Shown here: one piece after another, positions 45,220-53,519 of the stretch | How the letters are laid out: the number at the start of each line of letters is the position of its first letter | Position numbering within the stretch: the stretch's first letter is position 1 | From: Desulfohalovibrio reitneri | GTDB taxonomy: Bacteria > Desulfobacterota > Desulfovibrionia > Desulfovibrionales > Desulfovibrionaceae | Length of the DNA: 64,000 nucleotides | NCBI RefSeq assembly: GCF_000711295.1 | Contig: NZ_JOMJ01000004.1 | Location: forward strand, 434,001-498,000 | Reading direction: 5' to 3' | Notes under the pieces: model-generated | Told to the model about the DNA's origin: nothing | The model's database searches: none | What the model saw: the letters and a program-made list of their open reading frames with translations, nothing else | Made by a program: the position numbers and the translations under genes

Positions 45220-46023
45220 ATGGCTACCAAACGAGACTTCTCCATCCTCTGGGGGATGGCCATCGACCTGGACAAATGCACCGGCTGCGGCGCCTGCGTG
45301 GTGGCCTGCCAAGTCGAGAACAACAACGCCCCCGACAAGAACAATCCCGACAAACTGCACACCACGCAGTGGCTGAGCGTTTACCGCCTGGAAAACGGCA
45401 AGAAGTTCCCCGACGCGGACGTTGCCTATCTTCCCAGGCCCTGCATGCAGTGCGGCAACCCCTCCTGTGTGCCGGTCTGTCCGGTCGTGGCCACGGAGAA
45501 GGGCGAGGAGGGAGGCATCGTCTCCCAGATCTACCCTCGCTGCATCGGCTGCCGGTACTGCGCGGCCGCTTGCCCCTACCACGTGCGGGTATTCAACTGG
45601 TTCGACCCAGTCTGGCCCGAGGGCATGGAAAAGACCCTCACGCCCTTCACCTCCACCCGGCCCCGCGGCGTGATCGAGAAGTGCCACTTCTGCCACCACC
45701 GCTGGAACATGGCCAGGGAGCAGGCGCGGGCCAACAACGAGGACCCCTACGAGTTGCCCGAGGATGCTTACCAGCCCGCCTGCGTGGAGCTCTGCCCCAC
45801 CGGCGCCCTGGTCTTCGGCGACCTGAAGAACCCCGACCACAAGGTCCACAAGCTGGCCAAGAGCCCGCATGCCAAGCGGCTCCTGGAAAAGCTGGGCGGC
45901 GATCCCCAGGTCTACTACCTGAGCCGCCGCCAGTGGGTGCTGCAGCAGCTGGACAACCACCTGCCCGGTGAGGAAGCCCACGGGCACGGAAACACCAACG
46001 CCCATGGAGGAAGCCATGGCTAA
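45220..46023 (+). CDS. qrcC: QrcC, iron-sulfur subunit of menaquinone reductase
   Basis: 267 residues, a DmsB/NrfC-like ferredoxin. Four Cys clusters are visible: 20/23/26/30 (CTGCGACVVAC), 75/78/83/87 (CMQCGNPSCVPVC), 108/111/114/118 (CIGCRYCAAAC) and 155/158/188/192 (CHFC and CVELC). It wires QrcA to QrcD. No signal peptide is seen, so export probably occurs with the Tat-type QrcB, as known for such pairs. A His/Gly-rich tail ends the protein. The stop overlaps the qrcD start. Confidence 0.95.
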   Translation: MATKRDFSILWGMAIDLDKCTGCGACVVACQVENNNAPDKNNPDKLHTTQWLSVYRLENGKKFPDADVAYLPRPCMQCGNPSCVPVCPVVATEKGEEGGIVSQIYPRCIGCRYCAAACPYHVRVFNWFDPVWPEGMEKTLTPFTSTRPRGVIEKCHFCHHRWNMAREQARANNEDPYELPEDAYQPACVELCPTGALVFGDLKNPDHKVHKLAKSPHAKRLLEKLGGDPQVYYLSRRQWVLQQLDNHLPGEEAHGHGNTNAHGGSHG

Positions 46024-47266
46024 GGCGCAGCCCATCGACCATCCACTGTTCCCCGAGGGGGCCGAGCGCTGCTCCCTCTTCCAGTTCGTGCTCTGGCTCG
46101 GCTTCTGGGGCGCGCTGTTCCTGGCCGGCGTCTATGCCGCCTACGTGGTGTTCGCCAACGGCCTGGGCGTGACCGGCCTGAACAACTACTTCGCCTTCGG
46201 GCTGTACATCACCTTCGATCTGGCGATCATCGCCTTGGGCGCGGGGGCCTTCTTCTCCGGCCTGTTGAAGTACATCCTCAAGGTGGACGAGCTGAAGAAC
46301 ATCATCAACCTGGCCGTCATAGGCGGTTTCTTCTGCTACTCGGGCGCCATGCTCATTCTGACCATGGAACTCGGCCAGCCGCTGCGCTCCTGGTTCGGCT
46401 TCTGGCACCCCAACGTCCACTCCATGCTTACGGAAGTCATCTTCTGCATCAGTTGCTACCTCCTGGTCCTGACCATCGAGGTACTGCCCATGGTCATGGA
46501 GCAGAAGCAGCTGAACAGGATTCCCTTCCTGCATCACTTCGCCCACAACATGCACGTGTTCATGCCGCTCTTCGCGGGCATCGGCGCGTTCCTGTCCACC
46601 TTCCACCAGGGCTCCCTGGGCGGCATGTACGGCGTCATGTTCGCCCGCCCCTTCGCCTTCCGCGAGGGTTTCTTCATCTGGCCGTGGACCTTCTTCCTCT
46701 TCGTCATGTCAGCCGCCGCCTCCGGGCCCTGCTTCACCCTGCTCATGTGCAAGATCATCGAGAAGCTTTCCGGGCGGAAAATGACCACCTGGAAGACCAA
46801 GCAGGTCTTCGGCAAGATCGCCGGAGCCATGCTCTCGCTGTATCTCTTCTTCAAGATTATGGACACCTTCGCCTGGGGCACCTGGACCCTGCCCTCCCTT
46901 GGGCAGACCTTCTCGGAGATGTTCTCCGGCCCGGCCATCTACGGCCTGTGGCAGTTCATCTTCGAGATCGGCGTCTTTGGCATCATCCCGGCGGTCATCC
47001 TGCTGTCCAAGCCGCTCAGGAACAACGAGCCGCTCTTCTGGACGGCCTGCATATTCAACTGCCTGGGCATCTCCTTGAATCGCTACGTCATGACCGTGCA
47101 TTCCCTGGCCGCGCCGGTCATGCCCTTCGATACCTGGGAAATCTACGTGCCCGCCTGGACCGAGATACTGCCCTCCATCATGGTCATCGCCTACGGCGTC
47201 ATCGTGGTCTCCCTGGCCTACCGCTATCTGCCCCTGTTCCCGCAGGAGAAGGAACTCAACTCCTAG
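46016..47266 (+). CDS. qrcD: QrcD, NrfD/PsrC-like membrane subunit
   Basis: 416 residues, about ten membrane helices, NrfD family. Landmarks: FVLWLGFWGALFLAGVYAAY, GAMLILTMELGQPLRSWFGF and SLGGMYGVMFARPFAFREGF. It is the quinone-binding subunit that reduces menaquinone. The ATG chosen has GGAGG 5 bases upstream and overlaps the qrcC stop; an ATG four codons earlier is possible. The operon ends in a strong terminator. Confidence 0.94.
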   Translation: MAKAQPIDHPLFPEGAERCSLFQFVLWLGFWGALFLAGVYAAYVVFANGLGVTGLNNYFAFGLYITFDLAIIALGAGAFFSGLLKYILKVDELKNIINLAVIGGFFCYSGAMLILTMELGQPLRSWFGFWHPNVHSMLTEVIFCISCYLLVLTIEVLPMVMEQKQLNRIPFLHHFAHNMHVFMPLFAGIGAFLSTFHQGSLGGMYGVMFARPFAFREGFFIWPWTFFLFVMSAAASGPCFTLLMCKIIEKLSGRKMTTWKTKQVFGKIAGAMLSLYLFFKIMDTFAWGTWTLPSLGQTFSEMFSGPAIYGLWQFIFEIGVFGIIPAVILLSKPLRNNEPLFWTACIFNCLGISLNRYVMTVHSLAAPVMPFDTWEIYVPAWTEILPSIMVIAYGVIVVSLAYRYLPLFPQEKELNS

Positions 47267-47292
47267 GAACCACGGGCAAACCCTGTCCCTCC

Positions 47293-47325
47293 AGCCCGGC
47301 GGCCTCTGGCCGCCGGGCTTTTTTT
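47293..47325 (+). terminator. Rho-independent terminator of the qrc operon
   Basis: A 12-bp perfect stem AGCCCGGCGGCC/GGCCGCCGGGCT with a 3-base loop is followed by seven T, 27 bases after qrcD. Confidence 0.9.
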
Positions 47326-47717
47326 GTTCCGGGGGGATGTGTGTCTTTGCTGAATAAGACCTGCCGCAAACCGGGCGTGTGGAACTGTTCGAGCCGAACT
47401 TTTAATCAGAAGGAGTGGTGGAGGACTTGCCTTGGCGCAGCTTAGGCCGAATCCCTCTCCTGCGAGTTGTCGCCGTGCGGAGTCCACACCCGGGAGCGGC
47501 GTGAAGAATACAGCCTGAGAGTCTCTACGCGCAAAGTTCCCCGGCTTTTCCTCAAGCCGGGTTGATCTGGCTGCGCCATCGGGGTGACCGCTCCACGGGA
47601 CGAAGTCCGGGGGAAGTACATCCCACAGACGGTACAAGGCGAATGTTTGGATGCGTGAGCGAAAAAGAAGTTTCGTGATGAGGGAAGGGGAGAGTGACTT
47701 GCCCGGGGCCCGCCGGT
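47326..47717. other. 392-base region between converging genes, no gene assigned
   Basis: It lies between the qrc terminator and the end of the WecA-type gene. Base composition is less GC-rich than the neighbours. It contains a hairpin CCCGGCTT-TTCCTC-AAGCCGGG (47550-47571) and several short complementary stretches. I find no plausible protein frame with a ribosome site and no tRNA, 6S, SRP or RNase P signature I could align by eye. A structured RNA or a decayed gene is possible. Confidence 0.4.
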
Positions 47718-48710
47718 TCAGCCCCTGGTGAAGGGCACCTTGCGGCGGGCGCAGCGGATTTCCGCGGACAGCAGACCGGCAAGGCAGACGGCCGCTGCGG
47801 CGAGGGCACCGGGCGCATTCCAGGCGGAAGCAAGGCTGCCGCAGAGGGCGGTCAGCAGGATGTAGAGGGAGCTGACCCGTCGGTGGGGCAGGCCGGAGCG
47901 CATCAGGCGCTGGTAGATGTGGCTGTGGTGGGCTCGGAAGATGTTTTCCAGGCGCAGGGTGCGCCGAATAAGGGTGTATACCGCGTCGCCATACAAGGGG
48001 AGCAGGGGGATGAGGTGGTGGGCCTGGAGGCTGCCATTGTCCAGTCCCAGAAGCAGGGCGCAGGCCAGCAGCAGTCCCAGTGGAGTGGAGCCCGCGTCGC
48101 CCATGAAAATCTTGGCAGGTGGCCAGTTCCAAAAGAGGAATCCGGCCAGGGCCGCCGCCAGGAACCACCACGCGGGCTGGCCGCACCACACGGCCAGGAA
48201 AGCGAAGCAGACGGCGCAGACCCCGCCCACAAAGCCGTCCATGCCGTCCATGAAATTGGTGAAGTTGATGAGGGCGGTGACGGCCACCACCAGTCCGGCC
48301 GCACCCGCCAGCAGCCAGGCCAGCGGCCAAGCGGCCCATTGCTGCGGCAGCCCCGCCCACCACAGCAGCCCGGCGCTGCACAGCACCTGCACCGCGTAGC
48401 GGGGGAGAGCCCCTAGTCCCTTGCGGTCGTCCAGATAGCCCGTTCCGGCCAGGGGGAGGCACAGCACGAGCAGCAGCCCGGGCGAGGCGCGGCCCAGATC
48501 GGGGAGCAGATACACCGAGGGCCAGGCGACGAGGAAGAAGGCGGCCAGGAATCCCAGCCCGCCCCCCGTGGGAGTGGCCCGGGTGTGGGAACTGCGGGCG
48601 TTGGGCTCGTCCAGCAGTCCCAGACCGTCAGCGTTGCGAAGCACCTTGCCGGTGAGGACGAGGGAGAGAAGAAACGCTGCCAGGGCGATCCCGGCGGTGG
48701 CCCAGCCCAT
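47718..48710 (-). CDS. WecA-type undecaprenyl-phosphate sugar-1-phosphate transferase
   Basis: 330 residues, about nine to ten membrane helices, GT4/MraY-WecA family. Motifs: SSHTRATPTGGGLGFL near the N terminus, the Asp-rich loops YLDDRKGL and NFMDGMDGFVGG, KIFMGDAGSTPLG and the His loop RAHHSHIYQRLM. It primes O-antigen-like glycans on undecaprenyl phosphate, linking it functionally to the flippase and ligase genes at 39-42 kb. Donor sugar (GlcNAc, or others as in WbpL/WbcO) is unknown. The start has GGAGG 6 bases upstream; a longer frame was rejected. Confidence 0.88.
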   Translation of the reverse strand: MGWATAGIALAAFLLSLVLTGKVLRNADGLGLLDEPNARSSHTRATPTGGGLGFLAAFFLVAWPSVYLLPDLGRASPGLLLVLCLPLAGTGYLDDRKGLGALPRYAVQVLCSAGLLWWAGLPQQWAAWPLAWLLAGAAGLVVAVTALINFTNFMDGMDGFVGGVCAVCFAFLAVWCGQPAWWFLAAALAGFLFWNWPPAKIFMGDAGSTPLGLLLACALLLGLDNGSLQAHHLIPLLPLYGDAVYTLIRRTLRLENIFRAHHSHIYQRLMRSGLPHRRVSSLYILLTALCGSLASAWNAPGALAAAAVCLAGLLSAEIRCARRKVPFTRG

Positions 48711-48959
48711 GTCAGCCTCCGTGGCGGGGCGCGGCCTGGGGCCGCGGGGTGGTGTGAGAAGGAGCGGGCATGCGGCCCGCGTATCCCGGCTGGCCGAATG
48801 GATAGCCAAAGCGCGTGGGGCAGTCAAACGAAAGGGCAGTTTGGGAAAGGGTTTGGACTTCCCCCGGCGGAGAAGGTACAACCAAGAGGCCGAAAAGACC
48901 GGGTGATATGAGCGCCCGTTCCACAAACCGCCCCGGCCGGGCGTGACGCGAGCGACCGC

Positions 48960-51479
48960 ATGGCCTCAGATTCAGAAACGCCAGTCACCAAGCGCTCACT
49001 CTACTCCTGGGTCAAGCAGAGCGACATGCGCCTGCAGATCCTTTTGCTGGTTGTCATCATCATCACCGTGGGAGCGCGGGTGCTTCCGCTTGAGCTGCAG
49101 AAGCTCATTATCAACCAGGCCATCTCCCAGCGCAAGATCGACCTGCTCTTCATGTACTGCGGCTACTACCTGGCGGCCGTGGTGCTCGCCGGCGGGCTGA
49201 AATACGTCATCAACATCATCCAAACCATGCTCGGCCAGCGGGCCCTGGCGCAGATTCGCCGCTCCCTGTACGCCCACGTGCTCACCCTTCCCCTGTCCTA
49301 CTTCCGCAAGACGCAGGCGGGCATGGTTGTTTCCTCCCTGGTCACGGAAATCGCCCCGGCCGGCGAGTTCGTGGGCATGGCCCTGGCCGTGCCGGTGACA
49401 AACCTCCTGACGCTTTTCGCCTTCGCCGGATACCTGTTCTACCTCAACTGGGTCATGGCCTGCGTCACCCTGGCCATCTATCCCATCATCGTCATCATCG
49501 TGCCCAAGCTGCAGCGGCGCACCAACCGGGCCAACAAGAAGCGGGTGGACGCCACCCGCGAGATGTCCTCCAAAGTGGCCGAAGCGGTTACGGGCGTGCA
49601 CGAAATCCACGCCAACGGCGCCTACTCCATCGAGAACGCCAAGTTCGGCGAACTGGTGGACAAGCTGATGCGCATCCGCATCGTCTGGAATCTCTACAAG
49701 CTCGGGGTCAAGGCGCTGAACAACTTCATCGTCAACCTCGCGCCCTTCGTGCTCTTCCTGGTGGGCGGCTACCTCATCATCCAGGGCCAGTTCAACCTGG
49801 GCGCGCTGGTGGCCTTCCTCTCGGCCCAGGAGAAGCTCTTCGAGCCCTGGAAGGAACTCATGGAGTTCTACCAAGTCTACCAGGACTCCACCGTGCGCTA
49901 CTCCCGCACCATGGAGTACTTCGACTTCGCCCCGGAGCACCGGCTGGTGGTCGAGGGGCGCGACCCACTGCGGTTGGAACCCCGGGTCGAAATCGAGAAC
50001 ATGGGCTTCACCGTGGAGGGGAACATCCAGCTTCTGCGCAACATAAACCTGGAGCTGGGACCCGGGGAGCATCTTGCGCTGGTGGGCTTCTCCGGCAGCG
50101 GCAAGTCCACCCTGGCCCTGTGCCTTGGGCAACTCTACAAGTACACCACAGGCCACGTGAAGCTGGGCGGCGAGGAGGTGGCCGACCTGTCCAAACAGGA
50201 CATTGTGGAAAACATCGGCTTCGTCTCCCAGGCGCCGTTCATTTTCACCGGCACAATTCGCGAGAATCTGCTCTACGCCTGCCGGGCCGCACTGCACGGG
50301 GCGGAGCCGGTGGAGGGCGGGAACATGCCCACCCTGGACGACCAGATCGCCGTGCTGCAGCAGTCGGGCATCTTCGTGGATGTGTTGCGCTTCGGCCTCA
50401 ACGCGGTGCTGGACGACGACGGGCAGCACGACCTGCGCCAGCGCATCGTCCGGGTGCGGGCCAGCTTCCAGAAGGAGTTCGGGGACGATCTGGCCGAATA
50501 CGTGGAGTTCTTCAACCCGGATTCCTACCTGCGCCACTCCAGCGTGGCCGCCAACCTCACCTTCGGCAGCCCCAACCTGGAGGAGTGGAGGACGGAGAAC
50601 CTGCCGTCCAATCACAGGTTCCGCGAGTTTCTCGACGAAATGCAACTGACCAGGCCGCTTTTGACCCTGGGCGCGGAGATCACGCGCTCCACCGTGGACA
50701 TCCTGGGCAACATGCCCAGGGACGCAGTTTTCTTCGAGCAAAGCCCCATCCCGGCGGACGAGTTCGAGGAGTACGTCGACCTGGCCCGCCGACTGGAGCA
50801 GCACAAGGTGGGCGAGCTGCGCCGGGAAGAACGGGAGAAGCTGCTGCGGCTGGCCCTCAATTTCATTCCCGGCCGTCACAAGATGGTCGGCTTGCCGCAG
50901 GTGCTCGAGGAGATGCTCCTGGAGGCCAGGAGCAGATTCCGCCGGCGCATCGAGAAGGACAACCCGGAGGCTTTCTCCTTCTACAGGGCCGACGAGTACA
51001 TCTTCTCCCAGACAATCCTGGACAATATTCTCTTCGGCAAGGCCAAGAGCGAATCCCCGCAGGCGCAGGAGAAGATTTCCCAGTCCATCATCCAGCTCCT
51101 CATCGAGGAGGACCTGCTGGAGTCCATTGTGGGCATCGGACTGGAGTTCGACGTGGGAAGCAAGGGGGACAAGCTCTCCGGCGGCCAGCGCCAGAAGCTG
51201 GCCATCGCCCGTTGCTTCCTCAAGGACCCCAGGCTGCTTCTCATGGACGAGGCCACCAGCGCCTTGGACAACAAGTCCCAGACCAGGGTGCAAAACGTTC
51301 TGGAAAGCCACTTCCGGGGCCGCTCCACGCTCATTGCGGTGGTGCACCGCCTTGACATCATCAAGAACTACGACAAGGTGGCTGTAATGAAGGCGGGCAA
51401 GATCATAGAGATCGGGGGCTACCAGGAACTCATGGACAAGAAGGGGGCATTGCATGAGCTCGTCCACGGAAAACAATGA
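48960..51479 (+). CDS. ABC exporter with an ATPase domain split by a ~240-residue insertion
   Basis: 839 residues versus about 580 for a usual half-transporter. About 20-315: six-helix exporter domain. About 340-440: first part of the ATPase with Walker A GFSGSGKST (376-384) and Q-loop Gln424 (GFVSQAPFIFTGTIRENLLY). About 441-680: an acidic, helical insertion. About 681-839: signature LSGGQ (739-743), Walker B LLLMDEA (759-765) and switch His near 796. The stretch after the Q-loop occurs three times in degraded form: IFTGTIRENLLYA (428-440), SSVAANLTFGSP (527-538) and IFSQTILDNILFGK (681-694). All catalytic motifs are present once. The next gene overlaps its end by 26 bases. Confidence 0.85.
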   Translation: MASDSETPVTKRSLYSWVKQSDMRLQILLLVVIIITVGARVLPLELQKLIINQAISQRKIDLLFMYCGYYLAAVVLAGGLKYVINIIQTMLGQRALAQIRRSLYAHVLTLPLSYFRKTQAGMVVSSLVTEIAPAGEFVGMALAVPVTNLLTLFAFAGYLFYLNWVMACVTLAIYPIIVIIVPKLQRRTNRANKKRVDATREMSSKVAEAVTGVHEIHANGAYSIENAKFGELVDKLMRIRIVWNLYKLGVKALNNFIVNLAPFVLFLVGGYLIIQGQFNLGALVAFLSAQEKLFEPWKELMEFYQVYQDSTVRYSRTMEYFDFAPEHRLVVEGRDPLRLEPRVEIENMGFTVEGNIQLLRNINLELGPGEHLALVGFSGSGKSTLALCLGQLYKYTTGHVKLGGEEVADLSKQDIVENIGFVSQAPFIFTGTIRENLLYACRAALHGAEPVEGGNMPTLDDQIAVLQQSGIFVDVLRFGLNAVLDDDGQHDLRQRIVRVRASFQKEFGDDLAEYVEFFNPDSYLRHSSVAANLTFGSPNLEEWRTENLPSNHRFREFLDEMQLTRPLLTLGAEITRSTVDILGNMPRDAVFFEQSPIPADEFEEYVDLARRLEQHKVGELRREEREKLLRLALNFIPGRHKMVGLPQVLEEMLLEARSRFRRRIEKDNPEAFSFYRADEYIFSQTILDNILFGKAKSESPQAQEKISQSIIQLLIEEDLLESIVGIGLEFDVGSKGDKLSGGQRQKLAIARCFLKDPRLLLMDEATSALDNKSQTRVQNVLESHFRGRSTLIAVVHRLDIIKNYDKVAVMKAGKIIEIGGYQELMDKKGALHELVHGKQ

Positions 51480-51993
51480 GGCCGAGGCCTGCCGGAGCCC
51501 GAACTGCGAGTTCCAGCAGAATCTCGACAACCTCCGCCACATTTCCATTTTCTCCAGCCTGCCGCTGGAGTCGCTGAAGGTGCTGGCCTATTTAGCGGTG
51601 CGGGAAACGTACCACGCAGGAGACCTGCTCTTCCACCAGGGCGAGTCGGACGGCCAGGCCTTCTCGATCCTCTCCGGGCGGGCCACGCTGCTGCGCGAGC
51701 ATAACGGCGTGGAAACGGAGCTGAATTCCTACGAGGCCGGCGACTTCCTGGGAGGGCTGTGCCTGCTCGGCGAAATGCGCCGCCTCTTTTCGCTGCGCGC
51801 GGATATCGAGGTGGAGGCACTGGTGTTGACGCGCGAAAAGTTCGTCAAGACCGTGGAGCAGTTCCCTGACGTCCTGCCGCGCATCATGGAGGCCGTGGTG
51901 GACGAGGTGCGCAAGTGGGAAAAACGGTTTTTCTTCGAGCACGCCGAAAGTTGCGACGCCTGCGTGCGCAAGGTCGGCGTGAGCCTGGTATGA
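51454..51993 (+). CDS. Cyclic-nucleotide-binding-like domain protein
   Basis: 179 residues. About 25-150 form a cNMP-binding beta barrel (RHISIFSSLPLESLKVLAYL, then AGDLLFHQGESDGQAFSILS and SYEAGDFLGGLCLLGEMRR). The phosphate-binding cassette lacks the clear FGE..AL..R consensus, so ligand binding is uncertain. There is no DNA-binding domain; instead the tail has a Cys pair (ESCDACVRKVG), and another Cys pair lies near the N terminus (CRSPNCEF). The start lies inside the ABC gene (26-base overlap), so it is probably a regulatory partner of the transporter. Confidence 0.75.
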   Translation: MSSSTENNEAEACRSPNCEFQQNLDNLRHISIFSSLPLESLKVLAYLAVRETYHAGDLLFHQGESDGQAFSILSGRATLLREHNGVETELNSYEAGDFLGGLCLLGEMRRLFSLRADIEVEALVLTREKFVKTVEQFPDVLPRIMEAVVDEVRKWEKRFFFEHAESCDACVRKVGVSLV

Positions 51994-52004
51994 AGGAGGA
52001 GGCC

Positions 52005-52619
52005 ATGCGAAAGCCCCTTATTCTTTTCTTCCTGCTGCTGGCATTCTCGCCGGTGTGCGCCCTTGCCGCGGACAACGGGCCGCGGACCATCGCCGGCATC
52101 ACCCTCGGCGAGGACATTTCCACAGCCAAGGACAAGGTCAACATGGCCTCGGCTTCCAGCACTTGGTCCCACCCCTACCTCACCCGGGTGGAGGTGCCGG
52201 ACTTGCCGGGCTTCAAGTGGGGCTACATCACGTACGGCAACTGCGCCAAGCCCGGGCGTATCGTGCGTATCAAGCTCAAGTACGAGAACGAGTCCCTGGA
52301 TTTCTTCAAGCGGTTGCTGGCTGCCTACAAGAAACGGTTCGGCGGCAGCCCGCAATGGCGCGGCAACGCATTCGGCACCTTGCGAACCTGGAAGTGGGGC
52401 TTCGATGACGGCGATATGGGTGACATCAGCCTGATCCTGCAGCACTACTCCGGGGACGACGATACGTATTCCGACGGCAACACCGTGCGCCTGGCCGCGC
52501 GAGACCGCATGGTCGAGGAGCGGGAGTGCTGGCTGAAGAAGCAGAAGGAAGCGGGCGGCCGCGGGGACCATGAGGCCGGGGAATGGACCGGCGACATCGA
52601 GGACCTCCTGCCCCGGTAG
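52005..52619 (+). CDS. Exported protein of unknown function
   Basis: 204 residues. A clear signal peptide (about 1-21, PLILFFLLLAFSPVCALA) predicts periplasmic location. The mature part has one GITLGEDISTAKDKVNM repeat-like start often seen in small periplasmic proteins, a single Cys in the middle (YGNCAKPGRI), an aromatic-rich core (NAFGTLRTWKWGFDDGD), and an acidic end. I do not recognise the family. The start has a strong ribosome site (GGAGGAGG) and lies 12 bases after the cNMP-domain gene, so it belongs to the same operon. Confidence 0.7.
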   Translation: MRKPLILFFLLLAFSPVCALAADNGPRTIAGITLGEDISTAKDKVNMASASSTWSHPYLTRVEVPDLPGFKWGYITYGNCAKPGRIVRIKLKYENESLDFFKRLLAAYKKRFGGSPQWRGNAFGTLRTWKWGFDDGDMGDISLILQHYSGDDDTYSDGNTVRLAARDRMVEERECWLKKQKEAGGRGDHEAGEWTGDIEDLLPR

Positions 52620-52625
52620 CCGGAA

Positions 52626-53054
52626 ATGGACGAGTTCGTCTTCACCCTGGAAAACCGCCTCTCCGAGTTGGAGACGCTCAGGCACAGGCTGGAGGAGTTC
52701 GCGGCCATGCACGGCTTGACCTGCTCCTGCCTGTTCCGGGTCAATCTCGCCCTGGACGAGGTGGTGACGAACATCGTCAGCTACGGCTTCGAGGAGGAGG
52801 GCGGACACCTCGTCGAGGTGCGCCTGCGTCTGGAGGGGGGCGTCCTCACGGTGGAGATACGGGACGACGCCCCGCCTTTCGATCCCACCACGGCTCCGAT
52901 GCCCAAGCTGGAGCTGCCCCCGGAGGATCGCCCCGTGGGGGGGCTGGGCCTGCACCTGGTGCGCAACGTGATGGATGGCGTGGAATACGTCCGGCGCGAC
53001 GGAATCAACGTGCTGATACTGACCAAGACACTCAGCGAGGAAGGGAGTTCGTAA
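52626..53054 (+). CDS. RsbW/SpoIIAB-like anti-sigma serine kinase
   Basis: 142 residues with a GHKL-type ATPase fold: N box VNLALDEVVTNIVSYGFEEE, G1 VEIRDDAPPFDP and G2 GGLGLHLVRNVMDGVEY. Such kinases bind and phosphorylate STAS antagonists, and some bind sigma factors. Its stop overlaps the start of a STAS gene (TAATG), making a classic partner pair. No sigma factor or PP2C phosphatase gene is adjacent, so the regulated target is unknown. Confidence 0.85.
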   Translation: MDEFVFTLENRLSELETLRHRLEEFAAMHGLTCSCLFRVNLALDEVVTNIVSYGFEEEGGHLVEVRLRLEGGVLTVEIRDDAPPFDPTTAPMPKLELPPEDRPVGGLGLHLVRNVMDGVEYVRRDGINVLILTKTLSEEGSS

Positions 53055-53389
53055 TGCAGGTCAACGAGTCCACTCAAGGGGACGTGGCCGTCCTGGCCGT
53101 CTCGGGCAGGCTGGATTCCAACACGGCCCCGGAGTTCGAAAAGCAGCTCATGGGCATGATAAAGGACGGCAAGACCAGAATCGTGCTGGACTTCGGCCCC
53201 CTGGAGTATATCTCCAGCGCCGGGCTGCGGGTGCTGCTCAAGGCCACGCGGGAACTGAAGAACAGCGACGGCAAGCTGGTCATCTGCTCGGTCAAGGACT
53301 ACATCCAGGAGGTATTCGACCTCTCCGGCTTCTCCAGCGTATTCCCCATGGCGACAGACACCGAGGCGGCCATGGAAAAGTTCGACTAG
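53054..53389 (+). CDS. STAS-domain anti-sigma factor antagonist
   Basis: 111 residues, SpoIIAA/RsbV-like. It has VAVLAVSGRLDSNTAPEFEK and the phospho-acceptor loop LDFGPLEYISSAGLRVLLKA, with Ser54/Ser55 in the usual place. It would be inactivated by phosphorylation through the RsbW-like kinase encoded just upstream. It is the last gene of the ABC-transporter operon. Confidence 0.9.
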   Translation: MQVNESTQGDVAVLAVSGRLDSNTAPEFEKQLMGMIKDGKTRIVLDFGPLEYISSAGLRVLLKATRELKNSDGKLVICSVKDYIQEVFDLSGFSSVFPMATDTEAAMEKFD

Positions 53390-53461
53390 CCGCCAGCCGC
53401 CTCCGCCGCATCGGCGACGGATCGCGGCGGCTTGCTCCCGGCGGGTTCGCCGGGAGGGGGG

Positions 53462-53500
53462 AAACGGCCCCGGCGCGCCTGGAGCGTGCCGGGGCCGTTT
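53462..53500. terminator. Inverted repeat, probable terminator between converging genes
   Basis: A 13-bp stem AAACGGCCCCGGC/GCCGGGGCCGTTT (53462-53474 with 53488-53500). T-runs are short on both strands, so termination strength is uncertain. Confidence 0.55.
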
Positions 53501-53519
53501 GCGCGTCGGGCCGCGTTTT

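Noticed and set aside
43027-46035. 1002-codon open frame on the minus strand under the qrc operon
   Set aside because: Antisense to qrcB and qrcC, with no ribosome site and low-complexity shadow composition.
47718-48926. Longer WecA-type protein with about 72 extra N-terminal residues
   Set aside because: The extension is Arg/Pro-rich and non-membrane. A GGAGG site precedes the shorter start at 48710, where the first helix begins.
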